This document shows, one piece after another, positions 32,511 through 40,930 of a stretch of 64,000 nucleotides of DNA (the first letter of the stretch is position 1; every line of letters begins with the position of its first letter). The stretch lies in contig JOAZ01000017.1 in assembly GCA_000720535.1 (NCBI GenBank), positions 186,001 to 250,000 on the forward strand, read 5' to 3'. This DNA is from Streptomyces halstedii. Lineage in GTDB: Bacteria; Actinomycetota; Actinomycetes; Streptomycetales; Streptomycetaceae. The position numbers and the translations under genes were made by a program. The notes beneath the pieces were generated by a model, which was not told where the DNA came from, did no database searches, and worked only from the letters and a program-made list of their open reading frames with translations.

Positions 32511-34295
32511 GTGCGGATCGGACTCCTCACGGACGGTGGTTATCCGTATGCGACGGGTGAGTCCAGGCTCTGGTGCGACCGCCTCGTACGGGGGCTGCCC
32601 CAGCACGAGTTCGACCTCTACGCCCTCAGCCGCTCGGCCCGGCAGGAGCGCCAGGGCTGGGTCAGGCTCCCCGAGGGGATCGGCCAGGTCCGGACGGCTT
32701 CACTGTGGGCCTCCGGCGCGGGTTTCCCCCAGGCGGGCCCCCCGCGCGGCCTCACCGGGAGGCTCGCCACCGGTCTGGGACGCGCGTACGGACGCCGTGA
32801 ACGAGGGCGCTTCACGGCGCATGTGACGGCGCTCGTCGGCGCGGTCTGCGCCGGGGCGGACGCGGGGTCGCCAGGTGGTACGGGCGCGGCGGGCCGCTTC
32901 GCCGACGGCCTCTACGGCCTCGCCGAACTGGCCCGGGAGTGCGGCGGTCTGCCCACGGCCCTGCGCTCCGAGGCGACCGTGCGCGTCCTGGAGGCGGCCT
33001 GCCGCGCTCCGGGCGCCGGGCGGACCGTCCACAGCGCCACCGTTCCCGACTACCTGGCCTTCGCGGTGGAGCTGGAGCGGGCCCTGCGGCCCCTCTCCCT
33101 CGACTGGTACGACGAGGACAGCCTCGGCGCGGTGGACCTCTGCCACGCGGCCGCCGGGGGCGCCGCGGCCCTGCCCGGGCTGCTGGCCAAACGCTTCTTC
33201 GGGGTACCGCTTCTGGTGACGGAGCACCAGGTTCCGCTGCGCACACACTATCTGGCGGCGCCCGAGGCCTCCTTCCGCGCGCCGGTGCGCGCCCTGCTCG
33301 CCCACTTCCACGGCCTGCTGGCCTTCGAGGTGTACCGGCAGGCCTCCGTCGTCACGCCCGGCAACACCCATGTCCGCCGCTGGCAGGAGCGCTGCGGGGC
33401 CGACCCCGCCACCGTGCGGAGGGTCTACCCGGGGATGGACGCCGAGCGCTTCCGGGCCGTGGGGGAGGGGGACGACCGCGGTGGACCCGCGACACTGGTC
33501 TGGATCGGGCGGATGGAACCCGCCAAGGACCTGCTCGCCCTGCTGCACGCCTTCGCCGAGGTGCGCCGTGCCGAACCCGGCACCCGGCTGCGTGTCTTCG
33601 GCGCCCCGGTGGAGGGGGACGAGGGCGGCGGCTACCGGGCCCGGTGCGAGGCGCTCGCCGCCCAGCTCTTCCCGGACGAGGCCACGGACGCGCACGCCGT
33701 CGGTGACAGCCCGGTCACCTTCGAGGAGATCGGCGGGCCGGAGGTGCCCGACCTCGCGGAGGCCTACGCGGCGGGCGGGGTCGTCGTCCTGTCCAGCGTG
33801 GTCGAGGGCTTCCCGATCAGCCTGGTCGAGGCCATGTTCTGCGGACGGGCCACGGTCTCGACGGACGTGGGCGCCGTGGTGGAGGTCGTCGGCGGTACGG
33901 GGCTGGTGGTGCCCCCGCGCAATCCCCGGGCGCTCGCCGACGCCTGTATCGCGCTGCTGCGCGACCCCGAGCGCCGTGCGCGGCTCGGTGCGGCGGCGCG
34001 CGCGCGGGCGCTCGAACTCTTCACCGTCGAACAGAACCTCGCCGCCTTCCGTGGGATCTACCTCGACCTGGTGGCGCACGTGCCCGCGCGCTGGACGGCG
34101 GAGGCGGAGCGGGCGGAGCGCACCGGCCCGCCGCGCCCCTTCGCCACGCCTCCCGAGGCCCATGTGCTGGGGCAGTTGCCGCCGGCCCCGGTCGCCTCCG
34201 GAGCGTCGGCCAGGGTGCCCAGCTGGGCCGCCTCCGGCGCGGAGGCCGAGAGCGTGTGCGCGGGCGCGCGCGGGGCGGGGAGCAGCGATGCGTGA
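32511..34295 (+). CDS. DUF3492/GT4 glycosyltransferase (PelF-like)
   Basis: Protein of 594 residues. The N-terminus, VRIGLLTDGGYPYATGESRLW, is the DUF3492 signature found in PelF, the cytosolic synthase of Pel polysaccharide; LLVTEHQVPLRTHY near 240 matches PelF TEHG..T. The C-terminal half is a GT4 GT-B domain: VWIGRMEPAKDLLALL near 330 and GGVVVLSSVVEGFPISLVEAMFCGRATVSTDVGAVVEVV near 420-460 (E-x7-E type donor site). An N-acetylhexosamine nucleotide sugar is the likely donor. GTG 32511 is chosen at the conserved N-terminus, though its RBS (GGGGGT) is weak. Its stop overlaps the next gene's start, so the four genes form an operon. Confidence 0.88.
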   Translation: MRIGLLTDGGYPYATGESRLWCDRLVRGLPQHEFDLYALSRSARQERQGWVRLPEGIGQVRTASLWASGAGFPQAGPPRGLTGRLATGLGRAYGRRERGRFTAHVTALVGAVCAGADAGSPGGTGAAGRFADGLYGLAELARECGGLPTALRSEATVRVLEAACRAPGAGRTVHSATVPDYLAFAVELERALRPLSLDWYDEDSLGAVDLCHAAAGGAAALPGLLAKRFFGVPLLVTEHQVPLRTHYLAAPEASFRAPVRALLAHFHGLLAFEVYRQASVVTPGNTHVRRWQERCGADPATVRRVYPGMDAERFRAVGEGDDRGGPATLVWIGRMEPAKDLLALLHAFAEVRRAEPGTRLRVFGAPVEGDEGGGYRARCEALAAQLFPDEATDAHAVGDSPVTFEEIGGPEVPDLAEAYAAGGVVVLSSVVEGFPISLVEAMFCGRATVSTDVGAVVEVVGGTGLVVPPRNPRALADACIALLRDPERRARLGAAARARALELFTVEQNLAAFRGIYLDLVAHVPARWTAEAERAERTGPPRPFATPPEAHVLGQLPPAPVASGASARVPSWAASGAEAESVCAGARGAGSSDA

Positions 34296-35898
34296 CCTCG
34301 GAGGATCTCCCATGGGCCGACCGACCGACACCCCCTCCTGGGGCCTCGCCCGGGACTTGGAGGCGGGTCGGGAGGCGGGGCAGGAGGCGCCCGCCGACGC
34401 CGTACGCCCGGACCGCGAGCGGGAGCGCGGCGGCGCCCGTCCCGTGGAGAGCGGCGCCCGTCCCGTGGCGGGCGGGGCCGGTGACCCCGCCGCCGGGCCG
34501 GGCGCCACCGGGCCGGTCTTCCGAGACCCGGGGGTGGACACCGGGGCGGCGGGTCCGCAGACGGGCTCCGGGACGGCGGTCCCGCAGACGGGTCCCAGGA
34601 CGGACCCCAGGACGGCGGACCCGGACACGGGCCCCGACCCGGCGGCCCCGAGGACGGGCCCCGACCCGGCGGCTCCGGACACGGGCCCCGCCCGTACCCG
34701 CACCCCCGCGAGCCGGTCCCTCGAAGGCACCGGTCCGCGCGCGGGCGGGCCGGGAAGCGGGACCGCCTCCGGAGGCGCCCGTACCGCCGTACGGGCGCCC
34801 GAGATCGCCTACCGTCCCGGGCGCGGGCCGGGGCCCCGGCGCGGACCCGCCGACCCGGTGAAGGCGCTCATGCACCGCCACCACGACCTGTGTGAAGGGG
34901 CCGTCGATCCCCTGGAGATCGCCGCCGGTCTGGAGGCCCACGGGCTGACCGACCGCGCCGCCGCCCGCTACCGGCACCGCGACGTCTTCTCGCTCGCCGA
35001 GGAGCTCTACGCCCGCGCGCCCGGCGCCGCCCCGTCCGCGCCCCCACAGCCCCCACGGCAGGACCCCGCCGACGAGGCGCGGGCCCGCTGGACGCTGCTC
35101 GCGATGCTGCCCGGGGCCGCCTGCCTCGCCACGGCCGGGGTGCTCAGGGCCACCGAGGGGGTGCTCGGCGCGGAGGCCCGGTTCGCCGTCACGGCCTTCG
35201 GCGCGCTCCTGACCGTCCTCGGCCTCCGGCTCTCCCTGCGCGGCGGCCCGCTGCGGGCGCCGGACGGCGCCGGAGGCGTCACCCTCTACGTCTGCTGGCT
35301 CCTCGGATACGCCGTGTACGGCGACGACCTGCTCGCCCAGGTGCTCAGCGGAGGCCCCGACGGCACCTGGACCGCGGCCCCCGCCGCGCTGCTCGGGCTG
35401 GCCTCGGCCGTCGCCCCCGCCGCCTGGTGCGCGCACCTGTTCGCCGTCCACGCCCACCGCAGGCTGGCCGGAAGCCACGCCCTGGCGGAGTTCGGCGTCG
35501 GCGTGCGCCCCGCGCTGTTCGGTGTCGTCGCGCTCCAGCTGTGCGCGGTGACCGCCCTGCTGTGCCTCGCCGGCCTCGGCCACGGAGGCGGACCCGTCCT
35601 GGCCCCGGCCGCCCTGGGCGCGCTGCTCTTCCTGGCCCGGCTGCTCACCGTCCACGGCTTCCCGGAGGCCGCGGCCACCGGCCTCGCCGTCGCCTGCACC
35701 GCCGAACTCGCCGCCGTCTTCCTGGTCCTGGCCGGGCGGCTGCCCGGCCTCACCCCTCTCGCCCGGCCCGTCGACGTCCTCGTCGCCACGGCGGGCACCG
35801 GCGCGGTACCCCTCCTCGCCTGCGGTGTCGCCGCCCTGGGCCTGCTGATCCACGCCTCGCTGACCCTCACCCGGGCGTCCGCCCACGCCACCGCGTAG
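34288..35898 (+). CDS. Polytopic membrane protein of the polysaccharide cluster
   Basis: Protein of 536 residues; its ATG lies inside the glycosyltransferase gene's last codons (8-nt overlap), giving translational coupling. Residues 1-185 are disordered and carry degenerate repeats (PQTG, TGPDPAAPRTGPDPAAPDTG). A short conserved block, HHDLCEGAVDPLEIAAGLEAHG near 192-213, precedes about ten membrane segments from 265 to the end (for example LLAMLPGAACLATAGVL, AALLGLASAVAPAAWCAHLF, LAVACTAELAAVFLVLAG). It could be the flippase or secretion component, a role like PelG or PelE, but no family is recognised with certainty. Confidence 0.72.
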   Translation: MRDLGGSPMGRPTDTPSWGLARDLEAGREAGQEAPADAVRPDRERERGGARPVESGARPVAGGAGDPAAGPGATGPVFRDPGVDTGAAGPQTGSGTAVPQTGPRTDPRTADPDTGPDPAAPRTGPDPAAPDTGPARTRTPASRSLEGTGPRAGGPGSGTASGGARTAVRAPEIAYRPGRGPGPRRGPADPVKALMHRHHDLCEGAVDPLEIAAGLEAHGLTDRAAARYRHRDVFSLAEELYARAPGAAPSAPPQPPRQDPADEARARWTLLAMLPGAACLATAGVLRATEGVLGAEARFAVTAFGALLTVLGLRLSLRGGPLRAPDGAGGVTLYVCWLLGYAVYGDDLLAQVLSGGPDGTWTAAPAALLGLASAVAPAAWCAHLFAVHAHRRLAGSHALAEFGVGVRPALFGVVALQLCAVTALLCLAGLGHGGGPVLAPAALGALLFLARLLTVHGFPEAAATGLAVACTAELAAVFLVLAGRLPGLTPLARPVDVLVATAGTGAVPLLACGVAALGLLIHASLTLTRASAHATA

Positions 35899-35977
35899 CC
35901 GGACCGCCCCCTCCCACGCCGCGGAGCCGACGCCGCGGACCTCCCGAATCACACCTTCCTCAAAGGAGACACCGGAC

Positions 35978-36034
35978 ATGACCCCCCAAACCCCAGCACC
36001 GGCAGCCCGCCGTCGGCAGCGAGGGGGCGCGTGA
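35978..36034 (+). CDS. Putative 18-aa coupled leader peptide
   Basis: AAAGGAG followed 9 nt later by ATG 35978 opens an 18-codon frame, MTPQTPAPAARRRQRGGA, whose TGA stop (36032-36034) shares its A with the ATG of the epimerase. The strong RBS, absent for the epimerase itself, suggests that translation of this peptide drives epimerase translation. It may instead be the N-terminal relic of a longer epimerase start. Confidence 0.45.
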   Translation: MTPQTPAPAARRRQRGGA

Positions 36035-36999
36035 TGAGGGTTCTGCTGCTCGGAGCCAACGGATTCCTCGGCCGCTTCGTCGCCGACCGCCTGCTCGCCG
36101 ATCCCGCCGTGCACCTCACCGCCCTGGGCCGCGGCGACGACGCCGACGTGCGCTTCGACCTCGCCGGCGGCAGCCCCGGAGCGCTCACCCGCTTCCTGGA
36201 CGCCGTCCACCCCGGGGTCGTCGTCAACTGCGCGGGCGCCACCCGGGGCGGGGCCCGGGAACTGACCCGGCACAACACCGTCGCCGTCGCCACCGTCTGC
36301 GAGGCCATGCGCCGCAGCGGATGCAGCGCCCGGCTCGTCCAGGTCGGCTGCGCCTCCGAGTACGGTCCCTCGCAGCCCGGATCCTCCACCGCCGAGGACG
36401 CCGTACCCCGCCCCGGCGGCCCGTACGGCGTCAGCAAGCTCGCCGCCACCGAGCTCGTCCTCGGCTCCGGGCTGGACGCCGTCGTGCTCCGGGTCTTCTC
36501 GCCCGTCGGGCCCGGCACCCCGGCCGGCTCCCCGCTCGGCAGGCTCGCCGAGACGATGCGCCGCGCCATCCAGTCCGGTGACCCCGAACTCAGGCTCAGC
36601 GGCCTCGGTGTGCAGCGCGACTTCGTGGACGTACGGGACGTGGCGCGCGCCGTGCACGCCGCCTCGCTCTCCGCCGCCCAGGGAGTCGTCAACATCGGTA
36701 CCGGCCGCGCCGTACGGCTGCGCGACGCCGCGGCCGTGCTCGCCAGGGTCGCCGGATACGGCGGCGCGCTCCACGAGCTCGACACCCCGCCCGGACGGCT
36801 CCCCATCGGGGCCCCCCGCGCCTCCGCCGAGTCCGTCGTCGAGCACCTCTCGGCCACCCCGTCGCCCTACCCGGACGGCTGCGGGGCGTGGCAGCAGGCC
36901 GACGTGCGCACCGCCCGGGACCGCCTCGGATGGCGTCCCCGGATCAACCTGGAGGAGTCCCTCGCCGACATCTGGATGGAGGCGGCGTGCCGTATCTGA
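36034..36999 (+). CDS. NAD-dependent epimerase/dehydratase
   Basis: Extended short-chain dehydrogenase/reductase of 321 residues. The Rossmann motif is LLLGANGFLGRFVA at residues 4-17; GCASEYGPS and YGVSKLAATE near 120-145 supply the catalytic Ser and Tyr-x3-Lys; RDFVDVRDVARAVHAA near 195 is the family's C-terminal landmark. It probably makes or epimerises a nucleotide sugar, for example UDP-hexosamine, for the adjacent glycosyltransferase. The gene overlaps the next gene by 13 nt. Confidence 0.88.
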   Translation: MRVLLLGANGFLGRFVADRLLADPAVHLTALGRGDDADVRFDLAGGSPGALTRFLDAVHPGVVVNCAGATRGGARELTRHNTVAVATVCEAMRRSGCSARLVQVGCASEYGPSQPGSSTAEDAVPRPGGPYGVSKLAATELVLGSGLDAVVLRVFSPVGPGTPAGSPLGRLAETMRRAIQSGDPELRLSGLGVQRDFVDVRDVARAVHAASLSAAQGVVNIGTGRAVRLRDAAAVLARVAGYGGALHELDTPPGRLPIGAPRASAESVVEHLSATPSPYPDGCGAWQQADVRTARDRLGWRPRINLEESLADIWMEAACRI

Positions 37000-37802
37000 C
37001 CAGTACCGGCGCCGACCCGCGGACCGACGGGGCCGAACGGCCCGGGGTGGGCGTCCCGGGGTACGCCCATCCGCTGCTCGCCCCCACCGAATGGGCCGAG
37101 CTCAACCGGCCCGGGACACCGCTGCACTGGGCGGTGCTCAACATCGACAACGGCCCGGGGGCCCGCCCCGACCCGCACTGCCTGGACGCCGCCGGACGCC
37201 TGCGCAACGCCCGCGAGCGCGCCCTGCGCGACCATCCGCCGCACGACACCGTGCGGGCCGCCGGGGGCAGACTGCTGGGCCACCTCGACCTGGCCTTCGG
37301 CACCCGCCCCTTCGGGAAACTGGTCGCGGACGCCCAGTCCTTCATCGACTGGTACCAGGTCGGCGGGTTCTACCTCGCCCGCTGCCCCGCCGACCGCCCC
37401 GGCCTGCCCGCCGTGCGCCGCCTCACCAGCACCCTCGCGGCCCTCCTGGAGGACCGCGAGGACGGCGGGCGGCTGGTCCTCGGCCACGGCACCCACCCCT
37501 ACCCGGGGTACGCCGAGGCCGCCGATCAACTGGTCACCTTCCGGGGGGCGTGGACCGACTACCGCTGGTCGCAGGCGGCCGAATGGACCGCCGCCTACCG
37601 GCCGAGCCGCTTCGCGCACTTCGTCCACGGGGTACCGCGCACCCATCTCGAAGAGGCCCTGCGTATCGCCCGCTGGCAGGGCGCGGGCACGATCTTCTTC
37701 ACGGACCGGAGCGGCAAGAAGGGGCAAAGCGACCCATTCGCGGCGCTGCCCAGTTACTGGGACGAATTCGTCTCGCGGATCGGACCAGGTATCTCGGAAT
37801 GA
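36987..37802 (+). CDS. Spherulation-specific family 4-like protein (Sph3/PelA hydrolase relative)
   Basis: Protein of 271 residues with the spherulin-4 pattern: GVGVPGYAHPLLAP, HWAVLNIDNGPG, LGHLDLAFGTRPFGKL, FIDWYQVGGFYLARCP, VLGHGTHPYPGY, LVTFRGAWTDY, HFVHGV and AGTIFFTD. Family members such as fungal Sph3 are endo-glycosidases of galactosaminogalactan, structurally related to the PelA hydrolase. The strand that usually ends in acidic residues (G-I/F-F-x-D-E) reads GFYLARC, so activity may be altered or lost. No signal peptide is seen. The GTG start overlaps the epimerase. Confidence 0.8.
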   Translation: MPYLTSTGADPRTDGAERPGVGVPGYAHPLLAPTEWAELNRPGTPLHWAVLNIDNGPGARPDPHCLDAAGRLRNARERALRDHPPHDTVRAAGGRLLGHLDLAFGTRPFGKLVADAQSFIDWYQVGGFYLARCPADRPGLPAVRRLTSTLAALLEDREDGGRLVLGHGTHPYPGYAEAADQLVTFRGAWTDYRWSQAAEWTAAYRPSRFAHFVHGVPRTHLEEALRIARWQGAGTIFFTDRSGKKGQSDPFAALPSYWDEFVSRIGPGISE

Positions 37803-37886
37803 GAAGGCGCGTGGCAGTGTTGCGGAAGAACAACCGTACGTAAGTGAAGTACGTAGAAACCGACCACCTGCATTGTTGAGGTTCCT

Positions 37887-39065
37887 GTGTCGCTGCCACC
37901 CTTGGTCGAGCCAGCTGCTGAGCTCACCGTCGACGAGGTCCGCAGGTACTCCCGCCACCTGATCATCCCGGACGTCGGGATGGACGGACAGAAGCGGCTG
38001 AAGAACGCGAAGGTGCTCTGTGTCGGTGCCGGCGGTCTCGGCTCGCCCGGCCTGATGTACATGGCCGCGGCCGGCGTCGGCACGCTCGGCATCGTGGAGT
38101 TCGACGAGGTCGACGAGTCCAACCTCCAGCGCCAGGTCATCCACAGCCAGGCGGACATCGGCAAGTCCAAGGCCCAGTCGGCCAAGGAGACCGTGCAGGG
38201 GATCAACCCCCTGGTGAACGTGATCCTTCACGAGGAACGGCTCGAAGCCGAGAACGTGATGGACATCTTCGCGCAGTACGACCTGATCGTGGACGGCACG
38301 GACAACTTCGCCACCCGCTATCTCGTCAACGACGCCGCGGTCCTGTTGAACAAGCCCTACATCTGGGGCTCGATCTACCGCTTCGACGGCCAGGCGTCCG
38401 TCTTCTGGTCCGAGCACGGTCCCTGCTACCGCTGCCTCTACCCGGAGCCGCCGCCCCCCGGCATGGTCCCCTCCTGCGCCGAGGGCGGCGTCCTGGGTGT
38501 GCTCTGCGCCTCCGTGGGCTCCATCCAGGTCAACGAGGCCATCAAGCTGCTCGCCGGTATCGGTGACCCGCTGGTCGGCCGTCTGATGATCTACGACGCC
38601 CTGGAGATGCAGTACCGCCAGGTGAAGGTCCGCAAGGACCCGGACTGCGCGGTCTGCGGCGAGAACCCGACCGTCACCGAGCTCATCGACTACGAGGCCT
38701 TCTGCGGCGTCGTGTCCGAGGAGGCCCAGGAGGCGGCGGCCGGCTCCACGATCACTCCCAAGCAGCTCAAGGAGTGGATCGACGGGGACGAGAAGATCGA
38801 GATCATCGACGTCCGCGAGCCGAACGAGTACGAGATCGTCTCCATCCCCGGCTCCCGGCTGATCCCGAAGAACGAGTTCCTGATGGGCAACGCCCTCCAG
38901 GACCTTCCGCAGGACAGGCGCATCGTCCTGAACTGCAAGACGGGTGTCCGCAGCGCCGAGGTCCTCGCCGTCCTCAAGTCCGCGGGCTTCGCCGACGCGG
39001 TGCACGTCGGCGGCGGCGTCATCGGCTGGGTCAACCAGATCGAGCCCGAGAAGCCGGTCTACTAG
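37887..39065 (+). CDS. moeZ: Adenylyltransferase/sulfurtransferase MoeZ
   Basis: Protein of 392 residues. An E1-like adenylation domain (GAGGLGSPG near 50, DGTDNFATRY near 140, the zinc pairs CYRC and CAVC) is joined to a C-terminal rhodanese domain (about 288-392) with the active-site Cys in NCKTGVRS. It adenylates the C-terminal GG of small sulphur carriers and transfers sulphur to them for molybdopterin, cysteine and other thiolated products. GTG 37887 has GAGG. Mycobacterial homologues are MoeZ/MoeB1 (Rv3206c). Its TAG stop is the first bases of a MITE-like repeat. Confidence 0.93.
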   Translation: MSLPPLVEPAAELTVDEVRRYSRHLIIPDVGMDGQKRLKNAKVLCVGAGGLGSPGLMYMAAAGVGTLGIVEFDEVDESNLQRQVIHSQADIGKSKAQSAKETVQGINPLVNVILHEERLEAENVMDIFAQYDLIVDGTDNFATRYLVNDAAVLLNKPYIWGSIYRFDGQASVFWSEHGPCYRCLYPEPPPPGMVPSCAEGGVLGVLCASVGSIQVNEAIKLLAGIGDPLVGRLMIYDALEMQYRQVKVRKDPDCAVCGENPTVTELIDYEAFCGVVSEEAQEAAAGSTITPKQLKEWIDGDEKIEIIDVREPNEYEIVSIPGSRLIPKNEFLMGNALQDLPQDRRIVLNCKTGVRSAEVLAVLKSAGFADAVHVGGGVIGWVNQIEPEKPVY

Positions 39066-39180
39066 GGCGTGTTTCGAAAGTAGCGCCGTCCGCCCGGAGG
39101 GCGGGGCCCGCGGCGTCCGGTGCGTGCGATCGCAAGGCGGAGGATCGCCCTCGTACTGGAGTCTCTCCGCGCGCATGGTC
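39064..39180. repeat. Second copy/longer relative of the MITE-like element, downstream of moeZ
   Basis: AGGGCGTGTTTCGAAAGT starts within the moeZ stop codon and is followed by GCGCCGTCCGCCCGGAGGGCG, matching the minus-strand core of the 17273-17346 element with one change. After about 55 bp it continues with GTGCGATCGCAAGGCGGAGG, a motif I recall as a widespread Streptomyces intergenic repeat. The right end is not clear: no full matching inverted terminus is seen before 39256. Confidence 0.65.
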
Positions 39181-39256
39181 TCCGTGTGCCCGGCCTTCTC
39201 GCGGGCCGGGCGGCTCGGGGCGCCCGGCCGCCCGGGGTGTCCGGCGCCCGCGGGCC

Positions 39257-40813
39257 TCAGGGGCAGCTCCGCCCGTCCTCGGGGACCTTCCCGTCCAGGA
39301 GGTAGGCGTCGACCAGCGACGTCACGCAGCGGCTCTCCCCGTACGCGCCGTGCCCCTCGCCCTCGTTGGTGAGCAGGACACCGACGCCCTTGCCCAGCTC
39401 GTCCGCCATCCGCCGCGCACCCTCGTACGGTGTCGCCGGGTCGCCGGTCGTGCCGACGACGAGGATCGGGGCCGCGCCCGGAGCGCTCGCCTCCGGGGTG
39501 TCGCGCTCACCCTCCACCGGCCAGCCGGCACACCATCCGGCGGTGTCCCACGCCAGGAAGGGACCGAAGACCGGGGACAGCTTCCGGAACTCCGGGAGCA
39601 GCGCCCGCGCCTCGGCCACCGTCGGCCGGGCCGTGCTGTCGGCGCACGATATCGCCCGCTGCGCGTGGCTCTGCGTGTCGTAGTGGCCCGCCTCGTCACG
39701 CCCGTTGTACGAGTCGGCCAGCGCCAGCAGCCGGTCGCCCGTGCCCTCGGTCTCGATCTCGGCGAGCGCCGCCGTCAGGGAGGGCCAGCTCCGCTTCGCG
39801 TACAGCGGGGTGACGATGCCGGTGACCGCCAGCGACTCGTTCAGCTCGCGGCCGGAGGAGGTCGGCAGGGGCTTCTCGTCGATCCGCCGCAGCAGCTCCA
39901 CCAGCCGTCGCGTCCCCGCCCCGGGGTCCTCACCGCGGTCCGTGAAGTAGTTGTCCAGCGCCCGCTGGAAGCCGATCGCCTGGTTCCGGGCGTGGCCCAC
40001 GGTGTCGGCCGTCGGGTCGACCACCGCGTCCAGGACCACCCGCCCCACCCGCTCCGGGAAGAGGTGCGCGTACGTCCCGCCCAGCTCCGTGCCGTAGGAG
40101 ACGCCGAAGTAGTGCAGCGTGTCGTCGCCGAGGGCGGAGCGCAGGAGGTCCATGTCCCGGGCGGCGTTCGCCGTGCCGACGTGGGGGAGCACCGCACCGG
40201 ACAGTCGCTCGCAGCCCGCCCCGAAGGCCGCGCCGTCGCCCATGAAGGCAGCCTCCTCCGCCGCCGTGTCGGGCGTCATGTCGATCTCGCGGTAGGCCTT
40301 CTCCTGCTCGGCGTCGTCACGGCAGCGCACCCCGGAGCTGGCCGCCACCCCGCGCGGATCGAAGCCCACCAGGTCGTACCGGGTGTTGAGGTGCTCGTAC
40401 GCGGCCGCGGCGCGCGGCAGTACGGCGACGCCGGAGCCTCCCGGGCCGCCGAAGTTGAAGAGCATCGACCCGAGCCGCCGGCTCTTCCGCGTGGCCTCCT
40501 TGCGGATCAGAGCGATGCCGATGGTGGCGCCGTCCGGCTTCGAGTGGTCCAGGGGGACCTCGACGGTGGCGCAGCGCCAGTCGGGTCCCGGCGCGCTGCC
40601 GCCCTCCGGGGCCTCGCAGCGCTTCCAGTCCGGCGTGCCGGCGGCCTGTCGCGCGGTGCCGGACGCCCCGTCGTCGGAGGGACCGGAGGCGGAGGCGGGG
40701 GACGGCGCCGCCGGCGAGGGGGCCGGGGCGTCGCAGCCGGCGAGCAGCCCCGCCGTCAGCAAGGCCGCTCCGGCCGGGACCAGGGCCCGCAGGAGCCGTC
40801 CGTGTACCCGCAT
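39257..40813 (-). CDS. Secreted S33-family peptidase lipoprotein
   Basis: Protein of 518 residues. A signal peptide with lipobox LLAGC (Cys27) predicts lipid anchoring. The mature alpha/beta-hydrolase matches the Streptomyces tripeptidyl-aminopeptidase/S33 family: FNFGGPGGSG near 123 (oxyanion), YDLVGFDPRGV, GVSYGTELGG (Ser near 239), GTTGDPATPY (Asp region) and GEGHGAYG (His). It should release short peptides from proteins outside the cell. It is the paralogue of the next gene upstream on the same strand (40931-42523). Confidence 0.9.
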   Translation of the reverse strand: MRVHGRLLRALVPAGAALLTAGLLAGCDAPAPSPAAPSPASASGPSDDGASGTARQAAGTPDWKRCEAPEGGSAPGPDWRCATVEVPLDHSKPDGATIGIALIRKEATRKSRRLGSMLFNFGGPGGSGVAVLPRAAAAYEHLNTRYDLVGFDPRGVAASSGVRCRDDAEQEKAYREIDMTPDTAAEEAAFMGDGAAFGAGCERLSGAVLPHVGTANAARDMDLLRSALGDDTLHYFGVSYGTELGGTYAHLFPERVGRVVLDAVVDPTADTVGHARNQAIGFQRALDNYFTDRGEDPGAGTRRLVELLRRIDEKPLPTSSGRELNESLAVTGIVTPLYAKRSWPSLTAALAEIETEGTGDRLLALADSYNGRDEAGHYDTQSHAQRAISCADSTARPTVAEARALLPEFRKLSPVFGPFLAWDTAGWCAGWPVEGERDTPEASAPGAAPILVVGTTGDPATPYEGARRMADELGKGVGVLLTNEGEGHGAYGESRCVTSLVDAYLLDGKVPEDGRSCP

Positions 40814-40930
40814 GTGCGTTCCCTCCCCCGAGGCGCGAGGCCGACCGGCCGCCGGCGCCTACCGGTCGGCGCTCACCGGCCGGTGTGCGGCCATGCTAAT
40901 CGGCACCACCGACAGCGAGCCCCGGGACGG

